This document shows, piece after piece, positions 61,441-64,000 of a stretch of DNA of 64,000 nt. The stretch comes from Prevotella sp. UBA2809 (GTDB taxonomy: Bacteria > Bacteroidota > Bacteroidia > Bacteroidales > Bacteroidaceae): contig DEHD01000008.1 of NCBI GenBank assembly GCA_002351725.1, positions 78,962-142,961 on the forward strand, given 5' to 3'. Within the stretch, counting starts at the first letter, position 1. The number at the start of each line of letters is the position of its first letter. A program made the translations under genes and the position numbers. The notes beneath the pieces were generated by a model. It did no database searches and was not told where the DNA came from. It saw only the letters and a program-made list of their open reading frames with translations.

Positions 61441-64000
61441 CGAAGCATCTCCTCTACAGCACGCTCCAGCTGACGGTCGCGACCATTGATATAGTCCTCG
61501 GGGGTATTATATACCTCTATATCAGGATAGAGAGTTGTGTTCTCACCGAACACGCCACGCATATCGCGACAGCCCACCTGAGGAATACCAAACACCATAC
61601 CATTCTGCAGGGTCTCCCACCAAACAGCAGTCATAGTACCCGCTACTGGTGTACCTATCAGCTTACCTATCTTCAGTTCCTTATATACCCAAGGGAATCC
61701 ATGTCCGTTACTATAATCGTCTTCACACATCAGCACGCACGATGGCTTTACCCACTTGTTATATGGATCTGAACCTACATACTTGCCATGAGGCACAAAC
61801 TCCTGATACTTCTTACCGCTCAAAAGTGTGCACAAGTCATCGTGCAACCAGCCGCCACCGTTATGACGTTCATCAACCACAGCAGCCACACGATTGCGGT
61901 TCTTGTCGCTAAGCAGTTCACGGTAAACTGTACGGAAACTTGGGCTGTCCATAGCCTTTACGTGAACATAGGCCAGTTTGCCACCTGAGAGACTGTCAGT
62001 CATTTCGCGCTGACGATCAACCCAACGCTTATACAGCAACTCATTCAGGGTGCTACGACCTATAGCCTTGATAGTCATGTCATTACGCTTACCGGTTGTA
62101 GGATTCATTATGGTCAGTCGTACACGCTTACCAGCCTTACCATCCAGCAATGGGAAGTAATCGTCGTTAGCCTTGATAGCTACACCGTCGATAGCCTCAA
62201 TCACGCATCCTGCCACTACGCCAGTCTTCTTCTGAGCCAATGGCGAACGCTTGATAACCTCCTCAATTCGAAGTCCATCGCCCTGATAGTTCTGGTCGAT
62301 AAACACACCCAATGAAGCTGTGCTTAATGATGCACCGTTTGGATAATATCTGGCACCAGTGTGCGATGCATTCAGTTCGCCCAGCATCTCGCTCAGCATA
62401 TCCTTGAAGTCGTACTCGTTATTGATATAAGGCAGGAATCGGCGGTAGTTGTCGCGATAGCCTTCCCAGTCAACCTGGTGCAAATTCTCTACATAGAACT
62501 TATCCTTTACCTGACGCCAGATGTGGTCGAACAGATATTCACGCTCCTCGTATGGACGATAATTGAACACTGTCTCGAAATCAACATTCTTGGTAGATTT
62601 CTTGCCCAGATCCAGTTTCTTGATGCCGCCTCTTGAAGCCAGGAACAGGTTGTTGAACTTCTTGTCGGCAAACATTCTGCCGCCGCCAACACCCTTCATC
62701 AGCAACTCGGTCTTATCCTCACGCAGATAGTGAACCCACAGGTCCAAGCCACCTTCGAAAGCAGCCTGATAATAGAGTGTGTCGCCCTTCAATACGGCAT
62801 CGCCCATGTGAGCCGAGTTATCTGTTACGCGCACAATGCGATCGCGACAATTCTCCAAGTCGAATGTCAACAACTTCTCTGCCTTGGGTTTCTCGGCATT
62901 CTTTTTCTTACTGTCTTTCTTCTTAGCATCCTTATCGTCCTTTTTCTCGTCTTTCTTTGCATCCTTCTCGGCCTCTTCCAGAATCTCCTTATCCTCCTTA
63001 CTCATAGTAAAGCGATCGTAAGCATCCACATCGAAGAACATCACATAGTAGTCGCTCTCGGCGCCCCAGCTGCCGTGACTGCGATATCCGGCACGGTCGC
63101 TTTCAAAAAGCATGGCCTTGCCACCAAGCACCCAACGGGCCGAACCCTCGTTGTAGCCACTCTCGGTAAGATTGTGTACCTCGCCGTTGCCGCTGGCATT
63201 TATCAAGGCAATGTCGCTGCTGTTCCATCCACCAGTACCTATATAGCTGGCCAACAGCCACTTGCTGTCAGGACTCCACTCAAACCATAGGTCGCCATCA
63301 CGGTAAGAGAAGTTGTACTTACCATCAAGCACGGTGCGCTCCCGTCCTGTCTTCAGGTTAATAACGCAGAGCTCCGAGCGGTTCTTGAAGTAAGCCACCT
63401 CCTTGCCATCAGGACTGTACTGTGGTTGCAGCGATGTCTCGTTACTCTGTGTCAGTCGCTCCTCATCCAGGGCGGTAGCGTAAGTAAAGAGTTTCTCGTT
63501 CTTATTCTTCAGTTTGGTCTGATATATCTGCCATACGCCACCACGCTCTGCGCAGTACACCAGACTGCGTCCGTCGGGGGCGAAGTCCACACTGCGCTCC
63601 TGCTGTGGGGTGTTGGTAATCTGCTTAGTTGTTTTATACTCCACCGAAGTTACGAAGATGTCACCACGCAGAATGAAAGCCACCTCTTTGGCATCAGGCG
63701 AGAGACTTATTTCTGTCACACCGCTCGAGCGGAGCTGGCGTATCAGATCCTTGTCCTGTCGATCGGCCGTAATACTAACATTTACCTTCTGTGGCTCAGA
63801 GCCCTCCTTCAGAGTATATATCTCGCCATTCTGGCTGTAGCAGAGCGTTCCCTCATTGCTTACAGACAGATAGCGTACGGGATTCATCTTGTGGTGCGAG
63901 AGCTGCTTTTTGCCCGAACCATCGATATTGCGGCGATACACGTTGAAGGTACCATCTTCCTCGCTGGTATAATAATACGAGTTGTCGTCGGCCCAGCGTG
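61437..64000 (-). CDS. Tricorn-like S41 protease with WD/PD40 propeller (N-terminus beyond the window)
   Basis: The frame is open to the right edge, so the start lies outside; at least 854 residues are visible. Beta-propeller repeats of PD40 type come first (ISLSPDAKEVAFILRGDIFV, VDFAPDGRSLVYCAERGGVWQIY, QPQYSPDGKEVAYF). A Lys/Asp-rich linker (EKDAKKDEKKDDKDAKKKDS), a second propeller part, a PDZ domain and the S41 core follow: VAAVVDERHNGGGWLHDD and PVAGTMTAVWWE. It should degrade peptides in the periplasm. The GTG at 63941 is an internal codon. Confidence 0.9.
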   Translation of the reverse strand, partial: RWADDNSYYYTSEEDGTFNVYRRNIDGSGKKQLSHHKMNPVRYLSVSNEGTLCYSQNGEIYTLKEGSEPQKVNVSITADRQDKDLIRQLRSSGVTEISLSPDAKEVAFILRGDIFVTSVEYKTTKQITNTPQQERSVDFAPDGRSLVYCAERGGVWQIYQTKLKNKNEKLFTYATALDEERLTQSNETSLQPQYSPDGKEVAYFKNRSELCVINLKTGRERTVLDGKYNFSYRDGDLWFEWSPDSKWLLASYIGTGGWNSSDIALINASGNGEVHNLTESGYNEGSARWVLGGKAMLFESDRAGYRSHGSWGAESDYYVMFFDVDAYDRFTMSKEDKEILEEAEKDAKKDEKKDDKDAKKKDSKKKNAEKPKAEKLLTFDLENCRDRIVRVTDNSAHMGDAVLKGDTLYYQAAFEGGLDLWVHYLREDKTELLMKGVGGGRMFADKKFNNLFLASRGGIKKLDLGKKSTKNVDFETVFNYRPYEEREYLFDHIWRQVKDKFYVENLHQVDWEGYRDNYRRFLPYINNEYDFKDMLSEMLGELNASHTGARYYPNGASLSTASLGVFIDQNYQGDGLRIEEVIKRSPLAQKKTGVVAGCVIEAIDGVAIKANDDYFPLLDGKAGKRVRLTIMNPTTGKRNDMTIKAIGRSTLNELLYKRWVDRQREMTDSLSGGKLAYVHVKAMDSPSFRTVYRELLSDKNRNRVAAVVDERHNGGGWLHDDLCTLLSGKKYQEFVPHGKYVGSDPYNKWVKPSCVLMCEDDYSNGHGFPWVYKELKIGKLIGTPVAGTMTAVWWETLQNGMVFGIPQVGCRDMRGVFGENTTLYPDIEVYNTPEDYINGRDRQLERAVEEMLR

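Noticed and set aside
1..64000. CRISPR array or rRNA operon
   Set aside because: No regularly spaced direct repeats of 25-40 bp, no cas genes and no rRNA sequence were seen.

Overview
The window looks like chromosome from a Bacteroidales bacterium, most likely a Prevotella-type member of the Prevotellaceae. Three things point there. Promoters repeatedly fit TTG-N18..20-TAnnTTTG, start codons lack clear Shine-Dalgarno sequences, and the gene families are typical: DUF3256, DUF4296, DUF3871, DUF4248, smalltalk protein, cysteine-free DksA/TraR protein and Tricorn-like S41 peptidases. These calls are from sequence reading and family memory; no database search was run.

Layout. 1-4.1 kb: end of an M64 peptidase, an rRNA/tRNA methyltransferase, MtgA, an OmpA lipoprotein and ProRS. 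4.3-13.9 kb: an eight-gene minus-strand operon from ileS down to a DUF3256 gene (ileS, DksA-like, lspA, DUF4296, nucleoside transporter, rsmE, phenylacetate-CoA-ligase-like, DUF3256). 14.0-19.3 kb: C4-dicarboxylate transporter, phosphoglucomutase, TPR protein and a small membrane protein.

19.36-31.99 kb: a 12.5 kb genomic island integrated into tRNA-Arg(TCT), bounded by a 50-bp direct repeat. It carries a tyrosine recombinase, a DUF3871 gene, a run of uncharacterised cargo genes, two strongly structured probable RNA regions, and at its right end a phage-like block. In that block a 587-codon helicase-like gene, a 37-codon ORF and an HNH endonuclease gene contain nine in-frame TAG codons and no in-frame TAA or TGA. 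This pattern is the signature of TAG reassigned to an amino acid (probably glutamine) and is the most remarkable thing in the window.

32.0-42.3 kb: thioredoxin-like protein, acyl-ACP thioesterase, ilvH, ilvB and ilvD as one operon; a secreted GH2 glycosidase; an S41 peptidase interrupted by one in-frame TAG; and a RelE/ParE-type toxin-antitoxin pair. 42.3-50.2 kb: a complete type I restriction-modification operon (hsdM, hsdS, unknown gene, hsdR). Two related divergent-promoter modules flank it, each with a putative small RNA, and its leader folds into a large hairpin with a competing terminator.

50.2-57.4 kb: unknown genes, then a primase-type cassette (DUF3987-like protein, CHC2 primase, DUF4248, HU-like protein, smalltalk peptide) headed by GGAAC repeats flanking an AT-rich stretch. 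57.6-64 kb: a thioesterase, the late cobalamin genes cbiB, cobS, cobU and cobT, and the C-terminal part of a Tricorn-like protease. Heptamer-phased tandem tracts occur at gene junctions and, unusually, inside the cobalamin genes; a palindromic repeat sits in frame inside ilvD.
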